DNA from: Bubalus kerabau
Taxonomy: Eukaryota; Chordata; Mammalia; Artiodactyla; Bovidae
Length of the DNA stretch: 64,000 bases
NCBI RefSeq assembly: GCF_029407905.1
Contig: NC_073624.1
Location: 118,606,001-118,670,000, forward strand
Reading direction: 5' to 3'
The stretch's first letter is position 1. Every line of letters begins with the position of its first letter. This document shows positions 36,359 through 47,684 of this stretch, piece by piece. Position numbers and translations under genes: made by a program. The notes beneath the pieces were generated by a model. It worked only from the letters and a program-made list of their open reading frames with translations. It was not told the origin of the DNA and ran no database searches.

Positions 36359-38862
36359 ATCTTTACTCACATAGAGCTAGGAGATCAGCGACAGCTGAGT
36401 GTTTATCTCCCTTGAGCAGAGGGTCTCTTCTCACTGCCTAGCAAAGGGGTTTGCATGCATCCCTCTGCATTGGAAACAGCTGTGGGACTGACCGAGTGCC
36501 ATATGATATACACATATAAAAGGAACAAAAAAGCACACGTCAAGTCCATAAGAGAGAAGTATATCCCCAAAGACATGCACAGCACAGGCTATGAGGTTTC
36601 TTTATTTCTTTGTAAGGAAATGATCCCGTTCCAAACATTATTATGTGACCAGGCAGGGGTCCAGGGACTGTGCTTACTTGACTGCCTCTCCCAACAAATA
36701 TCAATTTGAAAAAAGCATAAATAAGGATTCCTACTTTGCAAAAAGAAAATAACTTACTATCAGCTAGTAAAATAGGCAAAATTTATAATATTTAAACTTT
36801 CACAAAGAAAATATGGAATATACAAAATAAGATATAGAAAGTACAACATATAATGAATTAAAATATTGATTATTTAATAATTGCATGTTTTACTCAGAAA
36901 AAGGGAAGATAAGCCAAAAGAAGGTAAGCCAGACTTGAAAATATATTTTAAACACACATGATATAGAATTAGCATTACCATACAACATCTTAAAAACCTA
37001 ACTAAAAAGAAAATAATGTTCTTTAAAAAATAGACAAAGAATGTAAACACTTAACTTAAAAATCAGGAATCCAAAATAATTTGTCAAAAAATCCTCAGGA
37101 CCATCTTAAAAATAGAAATATTCTTTAACACTAATTAATCAACTTGGAAAAAATATTTAAGCCAGAAACAATGTCAAGTTGATTGCATATATATATGTAT
37201 ATTTGTATATATGTATTATATTTCAAAAGCATGATTAAAACAAGATGAAAATCTTTATATAACTAAGAATGCTACAAGGCATGCATTATTATTCTTTGCT
37301 GTGACAGAATAAACAAACACATTATTTTGAAAAGCACTTGGAAAATTAGTACGTTTATTGTCAAAATTTCATACATTTTCACATAGTAATTCTACTTTGG
37401 GTATTCTAAAAAGTAATTAATAGTAAGTGGTGAAGAAATGTTATAATCATTAAGGCCTCTATCAATGTAAAAAAAAAATTTGAAGATATATATTCACTGA
37501 TAAAAGGCTACTACTTAAGTAATGTCCTAACCACTTGTGGAAACATAGTCTTTAAAAGTTGAATATATAAATAATATGTTAAGTTCAAAGAATATTGATT
37601 TTTTGTTTAACATCAAACCTAGATGTGAAATGCTTAATTTTCAAAAACCTTGTAGAGTTAATTATAAAAGTTTCAGTAAAAACAAACAAAACAACAACAA
37701 CAAACAGTTTTTCTCAGTGTACTTAATTGAATTAACATCAGCTGTTCATAGAAAGTGTCAAATTGGTTCTGTGTATGTATCCTGATGAAACATATTTATA
37801 CACCTTCAATTCACAATTCCTGTGTCATTAATCTTAATTGTCTATCTCTAAAAGCGATATAATTTACACTTTAATAGATATTTTGCTGGAATTGTTTTTC
37901 TCTAGTAGCATTTTGAGAAACAAGTGTATTTAGAACAAAGTTAGAGAAAAAAATGGAATGAAATAGGCCAAAAATATGTATATTAGCTTTCTTTGAATCC
38001 TTCCACTGATTGTTGTAAGATTTTTCCATTTCAGTTGTTTCTTTTCAATAATCATGTTAGTCAATTTTAAACTAATACCTAAAATGCTATTTTTCTCATG
38101 AATATATTTTAAAAGTAAGAAAATATTTCATTTGTTAATACTGCTCCTCTAAATAGGTAATATAGTGGTACTACAATGAAAAGGAAATAAAGCCGTAGTT
38201 AGAAATCCTTCCATAAAGAATATAAGTGTGGTTTTCTTTTATTTGATTATTGATTGACTAGTATAGACAGAGCAAATATCTGATATTTATTTTATTATAT
38301 TTTTATACAACACAGCCTAATCATTTGCTTTTCATTTTATTTTACTCAATATATTTCAGCAGAATTTGAAAAAAGAAATTCTAAAATTTAGTAATTATGC
38401 CCTTTATATAATGGAATGAGTATTGCTGACTTGTTTCAAAATGTAAATTGGACATTTACAAATTCGAATCTTATTTGCCCTGCTTCCATTACCAGAGGGA
38501 AAATATAAACAGGAAGCTTGCCTTAGCATTCATATCTATGAGGAACTGTTGACCTTCAGATAGTGCTATTAAAATTTTTTAAATAATTATTTTATTCAAG
38601 TGAATGGTTCTGGAAAGAATTAGTTTTAAAAGGATGATATTGTCTTAATTAAAAGTGCATTCAAGTGTAAAAACATAAGGTTAAAGGCATTTCTGCTTTA
38701 CATAGTATCCAGAAGCATGAACAAAACTTGTAAATTATTATATCATAATTATTATATTTTTTAAATTGTAATTTTATTTTATATATATGAGGCTTCAGCT
38801 CCTCTTTTCAAATTAATAAAGAAAATAAACCTCAGCATTTTTAACTGATCTAAGTGAATATA
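36359..38862. other. 2.5 kb AT-rich, no recognised repeat
   Basis: Largely simple AT-rich sequence, including a TATATGTATATTTGTATATATG-like tract near 37188-37212. The first 350 bases are less AT-rich and include GTGTTTATCTCCCTTGAGC, perhaps part of an unrecognised older element. No gene supported. Confidence 0.4.
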
Positions 38863-38980
38863 AAGAAGGAAATGGCAACCCACTCCAGTATTCTTGCCTG
38901 AAGAATCCCATGGACAGAGGAGCCTGGTGGACTACAGTCCATTGGATTGCAAATAGTTGGACACGACTGAAGTGACTATG
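38863..38980 (+). mobile_element. BovA monomer SINE, 5'-truncated
   Basis: The BovA body only (AAGAAGGAAATGGCAACCCA to GACACGACTGAAGTGACTATG). The target-site duplication TAAGTGAATATA at 38851-38862 and 38981-38992 proves a short, complete insertion event without a tRNA head. Confidence 0.95.
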
Positions 38981-39248
38981 TAAGTGAATATAACTCATTT
39001 TAAAGAAAATTGCTTCTGTATTAAAAGAATTGAAATTAATTTACAAAACATATTAGAACTTATGAAAAGAATCTATCCAATTGTATACTAAGAGCTTATA
39101 ATGAAGAAGATTGTATAAGTGACTTAGAAGATATTCTCACTACTCACTCATTTCCAACCAAATTCTCATTAACAATTTAACAATAACAACATCCTCAAAT
39201 CCCAGAAATGTATTTTAGTTTGATTAATTCTGAAATGAGAACTCGATT

Positions 39249-39518
39249 AGCAATGGCACCCCACTCCAGTACTCTTGCCTAGAAAATCCTATGGACGGAG
39301 AAGCCTGGTAGGCTGCAGTCCATGGGGTCACTAACAGTCGGACACAACTGAGTGACTTCACTTTCACTTTTCACTTTCATGCATTGGAGAAGGAAATGGC
39401 AACCCACTCCAGTGTTCTTGCCTGGAGAATCCCAGGGATGGGGGAGCCTGGTGAGATGCCGTCTATGGGGTCGCACAGAGTCGGACACGACTGAAATGAC
39501 TTAGCAGCAGCAGCAATT
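39249..39518 (+). mobile_element. BovA2 SINE, plus strand
   Basis: Two BovA units with the CTTTCACTTTTCACTTTCAT linker and an AGCAGCAGCAGC tail. It begins at AGCAATGGCACCCC rather than the usual GGAGAAGGCAATGGC, so a few 5' bases are missing. Confidence 0.95.
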
Positions 39519-40016
39519 ACACAATATTTTACATATTGAATTTCTTGCATTGCATTAAGTATAGTGCAGAATATATAAAGAAATACAAGACCTGTATCAG
39601 TATGGAAATATTTTTAAACACAAAGTTTATATATGAATTTAATTAAGAATCACATTTGATTTGCTAAGAAATTTTATCACATCATTATCAAATTTATCTT
39701 CTATAATCCACATAACATAGTGAGCTTTTTTAAATTCATAAACATTGTCTTCTCACCTCTGTGTAAAATTTGATTCCTTGATGATTATGACATGTCTTCT
39801 CCTAAACAAACATTAAAGGAGTAAGACTTGGGGAAAAAAGGCATTTAAGGGTGCTGGAGCAACGAGACCTTTTATCTGCCAAATATGTGTTTATCACATT
39901 TTGCAGATAATAAACTGTTCATATCTTCAAAGAGTTATAAGCAGTAACAGCTGATAGGAAGGTGACCCCAGGAAAAATTTTACTTCATTTATTTATTTGC
40001 TGTCTAAACATTATTC
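39519..40016. other. AT-rich unique sequence
   Basis: Nothing recognised. Confidence 0.45.
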
Positions 40017-41082
40017 ATGCTGTTCATGGGGTTCTCGAGGCAAGAATACTAAAGTGGTTTGCCATTCCTTTTTACAGTGGACCACATTTTGTCAAAACTC
40101 CCCACCATGTCCCATCTGTCTCAGGTGGCCCTGCACAGCATAGCTCATGGCTTCATTGAGTTATACAAGGCTGTGCTCATGTGATTATACTGGTTAGCTT
40201 TCTTTGGAGTCTGTGGGATATAGTTCTTGCTTCTTCTGTCTGCCCTCTGATGGATGAGTAGAAGAGGCAAGCTTCCTGATGGGAGGGACTGGTGTTGGGG
40301 AAAACTGGGTTTTGCTCTGGTGGGCAGGACCATGCTCAGTATACCTTTAATACAATTTTCTGCTGATGGGTTGTGCAGTGCTTCCTCTCTGTTAGTCGTT
40401 TGGCCTGAGGCAACCCAGTCCTCGAGTCTAAAGGCTCTATGGTAAGGCTACTGCAGACCTCTAAAAGGACTTACGCCAACAAGCCCTTCCCAGGACTGCT
40501 GCTTCCATCACCTCTGTCCTTGAAACAGGCCACTGCCATCCCACACATCTGCAGGAGACCCTCAGACACTCACAGACATAAAAGTTATGACAAACATAGA
40601 CAGCATATTAAAAGGCAGGGACATCACTTTCCCAACAAAGATCCGTATAGTCAAAGCTATGGTTTTTCCATTAATCACATATGGATGTGAGAGTTGGAAT
40701 GTAAAGAAGGTTGAGCACCAAAGAATTGATGCTTTTGAACTGTGGCACTGGAGAACACTCTTAAAAGTCCCTTGGATAGCAAGGAGATCAAACCAATCAA
40801 TCCTAAAGGAAATCAACACTTAATATTCATTGGAAGGACTGATCCTGAAGCTGAAGCTCCAACACTTTGGCCACCTGATGAGAAGAGCCAACTCATTGGA
40901 AAAGACCGTGATGCTGGGAAAGATTGAGGGTGGGAGGAGAAGCGGGCAATAGAGGATGAAATGGTTGGATGACATCACCAGCTCAATGGACATGAGTTTG
41001 AGCAAATTTCAGGAGATAGTGACTGACAGGGAAGCCTGTTGTGTTGCAGTCCATGGGATCACAACGAGAACAACAACAATCT
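40017..41082 (+). mobile_element. BovB-related element, internally deleted
   Basis: The right part (40581-41082) is clearly the BovB 3' end: an open stretch covers TNIDSILKGRDITFPTKIR and the FPLITYGCESW region, and the tail reads ACAACAATC. The left part (40017-40580) lacks ORF2 sequence. It has CAGTGGACCACATTTTGTC and CTGTCTGCCCTCTGATGG blocks that I recall from the non-coding 5' region of full-length BovB or an associated repeat. If so, the element lost about 1.5-2 kb including the endonuclease and palm. The 5' assignment is from memory and less certain than the 3' one. Confidence 0.7.
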
Positions 41083-41227
41083 AATCATTTAATTCATCCA
41101 TTGATTCAGCCAATCAGTGACCATCACATAATTATATATTTTATATATACAGCTGGTCAGTTCTGATATGTATGTCGTAGAACACAAATCAGGAAAAAAG
41201 TCAAGCATAACTAATTATAATGATCAT

Positions 41228-41349
41228 GTGCTCAGTCACTTAGTCATGTCTAACTCTTTGCAACCCCATGGACTGTAGCCCACTAGGCTTCTCTGTCCAT
41301 GGGATTCTCCAGGCAAGAGTACTGGAGTGAGTTGCCATTCCCTTCTCCA
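41228..41349 (-). mobile_element. BovA monomer SINE, minus strand
   Basis: A single BovA body in reverse (GTGCTCAGTCACTTAGTCAT to GCCATTCCCTTCTCC). The flanks ATAATGATCAT and ATAAAGATCAT are a plausible one-mismatch target-site duplication. Confidence 0.92.
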
Positions 41350-42399
41350 ATAAAGATCATAATAAGTTCTAGAAGGAAATTTGTACTGTATTAAGAACAA
41401 AGAAAGAATTATTAATTGACAAAAGGCTGTAAGTCTTTTGGCAGTTAATAAAGCTCTAGTTCAATTCAAAAATCCTCTGGGAGTGCTGACTGATGGCAAA
41501 AGTCCCAGTTTGAGGGCAGGGAAAAGCCTAGTGGCCAGTTTATTGGTGAAACAAAGAAGAAACGGTAATTTTCCCTTCCTTTGCATTTTTGTTCTACTCA
41601 GCTCCTCAACAGAGTATACTGCAGATGGCACTTTGCTCTACTCAGTCTACTGATTTAAAGGCTAGCAACTTGATTGAACGGCTAAGTCAGTGCAGCTAAT
41701 CCAAGAGTCTCTGCTCAAAAGATACGTAAGAAACTTTCAATTTCCCAAAGTAGCAAAATAATTTTTGTATTTGTTAAATGTGGGAAGGAGAAAAACTGTG
41801 TGAGAATAATAGTGTTTTCAACCAAAAATTAAGCAAATGAAAAATAATAGAGAAATGTAAATATCCAAGACCAGAGGAAGTCACATCAATCACATATACT
41901 TGTTTGTCCTTTAATAAAAGTTGATCTTAATCAATGAAGTATTAGCAGAATTTTCAAAAAAAATTACCTACATACTTTCAAATGGACATGCACATTGCAA
42001 TATTAAATGCAGTTCACTGTAAATGATAAATATATAATATTCCTGAAATTTTTTTCTATGAGATAATTGGGGATTGACAATAAAATGTTTCATAGTATAT
42101 TTTTCTTTTAGACTTCCAAATTTAGGTTATTTTTAGGGGTGCCTGATAATATATATTCTTAAAAGCCATTCATATAATCTACACACAGTATTTTTGAAAA
42201 TAAAGTCATAGAGTTTTATTATAAAACAATTCATTATCAGTAGGATTGACTATTCTAGAATTCTAATACAAAATTACTATTTGCAAATGTTTTGTCTTTT
42301 ATGTTTCATTTAAAAAAATTCTAGGTAAATATACCTATTATATATTTCTCCTTAAAATGGTGTCTATGAGCAACTCACTCTATAAAACTATAAAACAAA
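41350..42399. other. 1 kb of unique sequence
   Basis: No gene or repeat family recognised. A 71-codon frame at 41438-41653 has no recognisable feature. Confidence 0.4.
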
Positions 42400-42597
42400 G
42401 TGAGGTCGCTCAGTCATGCCCGACTCTTTGGGACCCCATGGATAGTAGCCTGCACCATGCTCCTCCATCCATGGGATTTTCAAGGCAAGAGTACTGGAGT
42501 GGGTTGCCACTTCCTTCTCCAAGGAATCTTCCCAACCCAGGGATCGAACCCAGGTCTCTCACATTGTAGACAGATGCTTTACTGTCTGAGCCACCAA
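42400..42597 (-). mobile_element. Bov-tA SINE, minus strand
   Basis: BovA body complement followed by the tRNA-like head complement (GGGATCGAACCCAGG near 42540, ending CTGAGCCACCAAAGCC). It shares the unusual GGATAGTAGCCTGCACCA variant with the copy at 24104-24313, so the two may belong to one subfamily. Confidence 0.94.
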
Positions 42598-43033
42598 AGC
42601 CTACTACAAAATTATACTGATTCTTTTATAGTTTCAAACATGTTTCCACAATTTATTTTATGTTATAATGTGGTAACAGGTGCTAGAGATCATGCATTTC
42701 ACCCCTCTCAAGGCTTTATGTTTCTACTAGCAGATGTACAACATTTGGTAGATATTAGTAAAAAATCCATGCGTCATAAAGGGATGAATATCATCCGAAT
42801 TTAGTACAGCTGATGGAAGATGTCGGTGGGAGAAACAGTTCTATACTTATATTTTTGTTAGTGAGCTAAATATCAAATGAGGAGAAATGAATGAAAATGA
42901 TTGAATATCATGTTTGCAGAAAAATTGCCCTGGAAACATGTATTTATAGAATGATAAAACTTAAATGCATCAATTATTTTACTCCTCGGTCTAATATATT
43001 CTGATAATAAATACTCCAAATGACAAAAATACA
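42598..43033. other. Unique sequence, nothing recognised
   Basis: About 435 bases without recognised features. Confidence 0.45.
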
Positions 43034-43150
43034 GTCAGCCCTCTATATATGCAGGTTCCACATCTGTGGATTCAACCAATGGCAGATCAAAAATATTAAA
43101 AAATACTTAAGAAATTTATGAAAAGCAAAACTTGAATTTGCCACATACAC
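43034..43150 (+). mobile_element. Tigger-type DNA transposon relic (one end)
   Basis: ACAGTCAGCCCTCTATATAT, then GCAGGTTCCACATCTGTGG, then ATTCAACCAATGGCAGATC and AAAAATATT are the terminal sequence of Tigger-related (Tc1/mariner) mammalian elements. Only one end is seen, so it is a decayed fragment that predates the ruminants. Confidence 0.7.
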
Positions 43151-43207
43151 AACTATTTGCATAAGCATTTACATTGTATCAGGCATTATAAGAAGTCTGT
43201 AGATAGT

Positions 43208-43396
43208 TTGGGTCTTCCCAGGTGGCACATTGTAAAGAACCTGCTTGCCAAAGCAGGAGGTGCAGGAGATGCAGTTTTGATCCCTGGGCCAGGAAGATCT
43301 CCTGGAATAGGAAATGGCAACCCACTTCAGTGTTCTTGCCTGGAGAATCCTATGGACTGAGGGGCCTGGTAGGCTATAGTCCATGGGGTCACACTA
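43208..43396 (+). mobile_element. Bov-tA SINE, diverged
   Basis: Head from TCTTCCCAGGTGGCACA, B-box-like TTTTGATCCCTGGGC, BovA body ending at GGGGTCACACTATCC, where the last part of the unit is missing. Confidence 0.9.
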
Positions 43397-43550
43397 TCCT
43401 TGGCTCATGAGTATTTCTAAGGTCGGAAAGGTTCCATGTCTGGTGATTTTTTTTTTTTTTAATTGCATGATTATAACAGACATTGCTCCAGGAAGGAATT
43501 TCCTTTTCTTCTGTTGCAGGTATTTCGCACTATAAATCTTGAACAAATCT

Positions 43551-43749
43551 GTTAGTCCCTCAGTTGTGTCTGCCTCTTTGCCCCATGGATTGTAGCCCTC
43601 CAGGCTCCTCTCTCCATGGAATTCTTCAAGCAAGAATACTGGAGTGGGGAATCATCCCCTCTTCCAGGGATTTTCCCAATTCAGGGATTGAACCCAGGTC
43701 TCCTGCATTGCAGGCAATTCTTTACTGTCTGAGCCACCAGGGAAGCCCT
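43551..43749 (-). mobile_element. Bov-tA SINE, diverged, minus strand
   Basis: Body complement from GTTAGTCCCTCAGTTGTG, then the tRNA-like head complement (GGGATTGAACCCAGG near 43685) ending CTGAGCCACCAGGGAAGCCC. A T-run at about 43448-43461 lies just upstream, between this and the previous SINE. Confidence 0.92.
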
Positions 43750-44249
43750 TAGACATCCTTAAAATACATTTTCAGCAGATTTTTCAAACAGAGAGGTCAT
43801 ATGAACTGAAGGTGTGTGATTAGAGATTATCCCCGATAGCTTTTCCTATTACGTCTCCCCTCTAGCTAAGGTTGAAACAGGCATTGATCTCTTCTATCAC
43901 TCTGCCTCTACATGGTGAGCTTTTCCTAATTTACCTACTGAGGAGGCTGGCTTTTTCTGAGAAATCTATAATCTAACTTACCTTATCACCAAGGCTACCT
44001 GACTCTGGGATAAAAGCTGGCCTTAGCACTCTCTGGCTTCTCTGAAATCCCTTTATCTCATACTCTGAAAGTTTCCTTTAAGTTCCTGAAAAGTCAGGCA
44101 AGCATTAAAAAAAAAAAAAAAAAAGTTTTCTTCTCTCATCCAACACTCTCATACACCAATTTTTACATGTTCTTAACTGGAAAATTATTTCTGGTTATCT
44201 TATTTGAAGATACATCTAAAGGATGCATCTTATTTGAAGATACAAATGT
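43750..44249. other. Unique sequence with a 30-bp-spaced duplication
   Basis: Contains an A-run at 44106-44124 and the 17-bp direct repeat ATCTTATTTGAAGATAC at 44197-44213 and 44227-44243. No gene recognised. Confidence 0.5.
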
Positions 44250-44402
44250 GGTCTGGCACAAAGGTCTGGACTCGGCACTCCCAATGCAGGGGGCCTAGAT
44301 TCTATCCCTGGTCAGGAAACTAGATCCCACATGTCACAACTAAGAGCTCACCTTCTGGAGCAAAGATCAAAAATCCCACCTGCCACAACTAAGACTAAGT
44401 GC
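44250..44402 (+). mobile_element. CHR-2-type tRNA SINE, left part
   Basis: Fits the cetartiodactyl tRNA-derived CHR-2 group: TCTATCCCTGGTCAGGAAAC, AGATCCCACATGTCACAAC, then repeated CACAACTAAGA-type units. The element is interrupted after ACTAAGACTAAGTGC. Its A-rich tail (CAGACAAATAAATACATAAA) resumes at 46455, after two BovB insertions. The head before 44275 is diverged. Confidence 0.75.
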
Positions 44403-45178
44403 AGTTCAGTTCAGTCACTTAGTCATGACCAACTCTTTGCAACCCCATGGACTGCAGCACTCCAGGCTTCCCTATCCATCAACAAATCCCAGAAATTGCT
44501 CAAACTCAAGTGCATCGAGTTGGTGATGCCATCCGAACATTTCATCCTCTGTCGTCCCTTTTTCCTCTTGCCTTAGATCTTTCCCAGCATCAGGATCTTT
44601 TCCAGTGAGTCAGTTCTTCACATCAGGTGGCCAAAGTATTGGAGTTTCAGCTTCAGCATCAGTTCTTAAAAGAAGTATTCAGGACTGATTTCCTTTAGGA
44701 TGGACTGGTTGGATCTCCTTGCAGTCCAAGGGACTCTCAAGAGTCTTCTCCAACACCCCTGTTCAAAAGCATCAATTATTCAGCACTCAGCTTTCTTTAT
44801 AGTTCAACTCTCACATCCATATACGACTACTGGAAAAACCATAGGTTTGACTAGATGGACCTTTGTTGGCAAAATAATGCCTCTGCTTTTTAAATATGCT
44901 GTCTAGGTTGGTCATAACTTTTCTTCCAAGGAGCAAGTGTCTTTTAATTTCATGACTGCAGTCACTACAGTGACTTTGGACCCCCCGCCCAAAATAAAGT
45001 CTGTCACTGTTTCCATTGTTTCTCCATCTATTTGCCATGAAATAATGGGACCAGATGCCATGATGCTGAGTTTTAAGCCAACTTTTTCACTTTCCTCTTT
45101 CAGTTTCATCAAGAAACTTTAGTTCTTTGTTTTCTGCCATAAGGGTGGTGTCATCTGCATATCTGAGATTTAGATATG
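44403..45178 (-). mobile_element. BovB 3' part, minus, inserted in CHR-2 SINE
   Basis: A 776-bp BovB in reverse, from its AGTTCAGTTCAGTC tail to a 5' truncation just past the motif C region. The target-site duplication is ACTAAGACTAAGTGC (44388-44402) and ACTAAGACTAGGTGC (45179-45193), with one mismatch. Frameshifts near 44990 (a C/G-run GGACCCCCCGCCC) and small deletions break the frame. Confidence 0.94.
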
Positions 45179-45193
45179 ACTAAGACTAGGTGC

Positions 45194-46442
45194 TAGTAAA
45201 GTCATGCTCAAAATTCTCCAAGCCAGGCTTTAGCAATATGTGAACCGTGAACTTCCTGATGTTCAAGCTGGTTTTAGAAAAGTCAGAGGAACCAGAGATC
45301 AAATTGCCAACATCCACTGGATCATGGAAAAAGCAAGAGAGTTCCAGAAAAACATCTATTTCTGTTTTATTGACTATGCCAAAGCCTTTGACTGTGTGGA
45401 TCACAATAAACTGTGGAAAATTCTGAAAGAGATGGGAATACCAGACCACCTGATCTGCCTCTTGAGAAATTTGTATGCAGGTCAGGAAGCAACAGTTAGA
45501 ACTGGACATGGAACAACAGGCTGGTTTCAAATAGGAAAAGGAGTTCGTCAAGCCTGTATATTGTCACCCTGTTTATTTAACTTATATGCAGAGCACATCA
45601 TGAGAAACGCTGGACTGGAAGAAACACAAACTGGAATGAAGATTGCTGGGAGAAATATCAATAACCTCAATTATGCAGATGACACCACCCTTATGGCAGA
45701 AAGTGAAGAGGAACTAAGAAGCGTCTTGATGAAAGTGAAAGAGGAGAGTGAAAAAGTTGGCTTAAAACTCAACATTCAGAAAACTAAGATCATGGCATCC
45801 AGTCCCACCACTTCATGGGAAATAGATGGGGAAACAGTGGAAACAGTATCAGACTTTATTTTTCTGGGCTCCAAAATCACTACAGATGGTGACTGCAGCC
45901 ATGAAATTAAAAGACGCTTACTCCTTGGAAGAAAAGTTATGACCAACCTAGATAGCATATTCAAAAGCAAAGACATTACTTTGCCAACAAAGGTTCGTCT
46001 AGTCAAGGCTATGGTTTTTCCAGTGGTCATGTGAGAGTTGGACTGTAAAGAAGGCTGAGTGCCGAAGAATTGATGCTTTTGAACTGTGGTGTTGGAGAAG
46101 ACTCTTGAGAGTCCCTTGGACTGCAAGGAGATCCACCCAGTCCATTCTGAAGGAGATCAGCCCTGGGATTTCTTTGGAAGGAATGATGCTAAAGCTGAAA
46201 CTCCAGTACTTTGGCCACCTTTGACTCATTGGAAAAGACTCTGATGCTGGGAGGGATTGGGGGCAGGAGGATAAGGGGACGACAGAGGATGAGATGGCTG
46301 GATGGCATCACTGACTCGATGGACATGAGTCCGAGTGAGCTCTGGGAGTTGGTGATGGACAGGGAGGCCTGGCGTGCTGCAATTCATGGGGTCGCAAAGA
46401 GTCGGACACGACTGAGTGACTGATCTGATCTGATCTGATTTG
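45194..46442 (+). mobile_element. BovB 3' part, plus, inserted at the same site
   Basis: A 1.25-kb plus-strand BovB starting at the sequence just before reverse transcriptase motif A and ending with a (TGATC)n tail at 46421-46440. The target-site duplication AAGACTAGGTGC is at 45182-45193 and 46443-46454. The left copy is also the right duplication of the preceding minus-strand BovB, so this is the later event. The two elements face each other 5' to 5'. Confidence 0.96.
45240..46034 (+). pseudogene. BovB reverse transcriptase, best-preserved copy
   Basis: An uninterrupted 264-codon piece of ORF2. Motif A (FIDYAKAFD) is at residues 43-51 with catalytic Asp45. The motif B region (GVRQACILSPCLFN) is at 101-114. 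Motif C (YADD) is at 145-148, followed by the GDCSHEIKRRLLLGRK block. All three palm motifs survive. It is dead because the endonuclease and fingers are missing (5' truncation), and an 8-bp deletion near 46030, relative to the copy at 17.4 kb, ends the frame. A second deletion of about 11 bp lies near 46218. The methionine at 45240 is an internal residue. Confidence 0.9.
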
Positions 46443-46454
46443 AAGACTAGGTGC

Positions 46455-46488
46455 AGACAAATAAATACATAAAAATAAATATCAAAAA
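46455..46488 (+). mobile_element. CHR-2-type SINE, A-rich tail
   Basis: AGACAAATAAATACATAAAA followed by ATAAAT is the expected tail of the SINE that begins at 44250, displaced by the two BovB insertions. A Bov-tA follows immediately. Confidence 0.65.
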
Positions 46489-46504
46489 ATATACATATAA
46501 AACA

Positions 46505-46719
46505 GGCTTCCCCAGTGGCTCAGTGGTAAAAAATCGGTCTGTAATGAAGGAATTGCAAGAAGCACAGGTTTGATCCCTGGGTCAGGAAAATCCCCTGGAG
46601 AAGGAAATGGCAACCTAGTCCAGTGTTCTTGCCTGGAGAATCCCATGGACAGATGAGTTTGGTGGACTACAGTCCATAGGGTCAAAAGTAGTTGGACATA
46701 GTTGAAGCAACTGAGCAAG
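46505..46719 (+). mobile_element. Bov-tA SINE
   Basis: Head from GGCTTCCCCAGTGGCTCAG and a BovA body ending TTGAAGCAACTGAGCAAG. The 16-bp target-site duplication ATATACATATAAAACA (46489-46504 and 46720-46735) is exact even though the body has many substitutions. Confidence 0.96.
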
Positions 46720-46735
46720 ATATACATATAAAACA

Positions 46736-47684
46736 CCTTTTCTTATCTTTGTCCGTTCAGAGAGAGAAACAACAACAACAAAAAATGATGACAAAAGGAG
46801 GAAGATGCTTAACATGCCCTGGAAGGCATGCTGGAGCATGTCCTTAATATAAGTCAATCAGGGTATGTTGGGTCATAACTTATTCTACTCTCATTGTCAG
46901 TGCGTGTGTGGGTGGGGGGAGTTATAAATTCTAGATTCTTTAATAAGGAAATATATTTGAAAACTAGGCTTTGAATTAAAAGACATCACTTGAGTACAAG
47001 CGTCCTCACTGGATGAATATGTCATATAGATGAGAACTACAGGAAGAGCAAAGCATGTCCATACACTGTTTAGCTGTAGATCTAAGAAGGGAAATCAGAT
47101 ATTATGCAAGTCAGTATTAAGGAGAGGCAAGAGAAAAGCAAATGTATGACTCTAGCTAAAATGAAGGAAGAAGACAGTTTATAAAAGACAACTTAAAAAC
47201 AATGAAATACGTAAGTTGTTTAACTGGGTGCTTGACAGAGCATGTGCTTGATAAATAGCAACTTTCATTCTCTCTCCTTTCCCTCATATAACTTTCCTCA
47301 TTACTTCTTAAAATATACAGAATATTCTGGGAATTCATCATATTCTAAATTCAGATTTTCATATTTACAAGTTTAGTTTTTTGGGTTCTTCAGTTTCTAG
47401 GAAGAGGTTGATCTATAAAGCAGAATGGAAAATAGCTAATTTATGGTGATTTTTCAATAAGATAATAGTTCCTCCCTCCAAATACATGAGCTTTAAGTTT
47501 TCCTTGCTGATATTAGGACAGTTTGAAAATACTCCTTCTTCTCCCAATAAAGAAGAGCAATAATAATAATAAATAATTCAGAGAGTCTAAGCAGATGCTG
47601 CTTTTTTCTATTGAATATAACATTTACTTGTTGTAGGAGTTAGGTGATCTAGGCTGCTACTCATGTATGACTTCTGCTTATAGT
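46736..47684. other. 950 bases of unique sequence
   Basis: No gene or repeat family recognised. Confidence 0.45.

Noticed and set aside
44403..46442. A single BovB insertion with twin-priming inversion
   Set aside because: Both pieces carry a BovB 3' end, and a copy of the target motif lies between them. Twin priming would give one 3' end and no central duplication.
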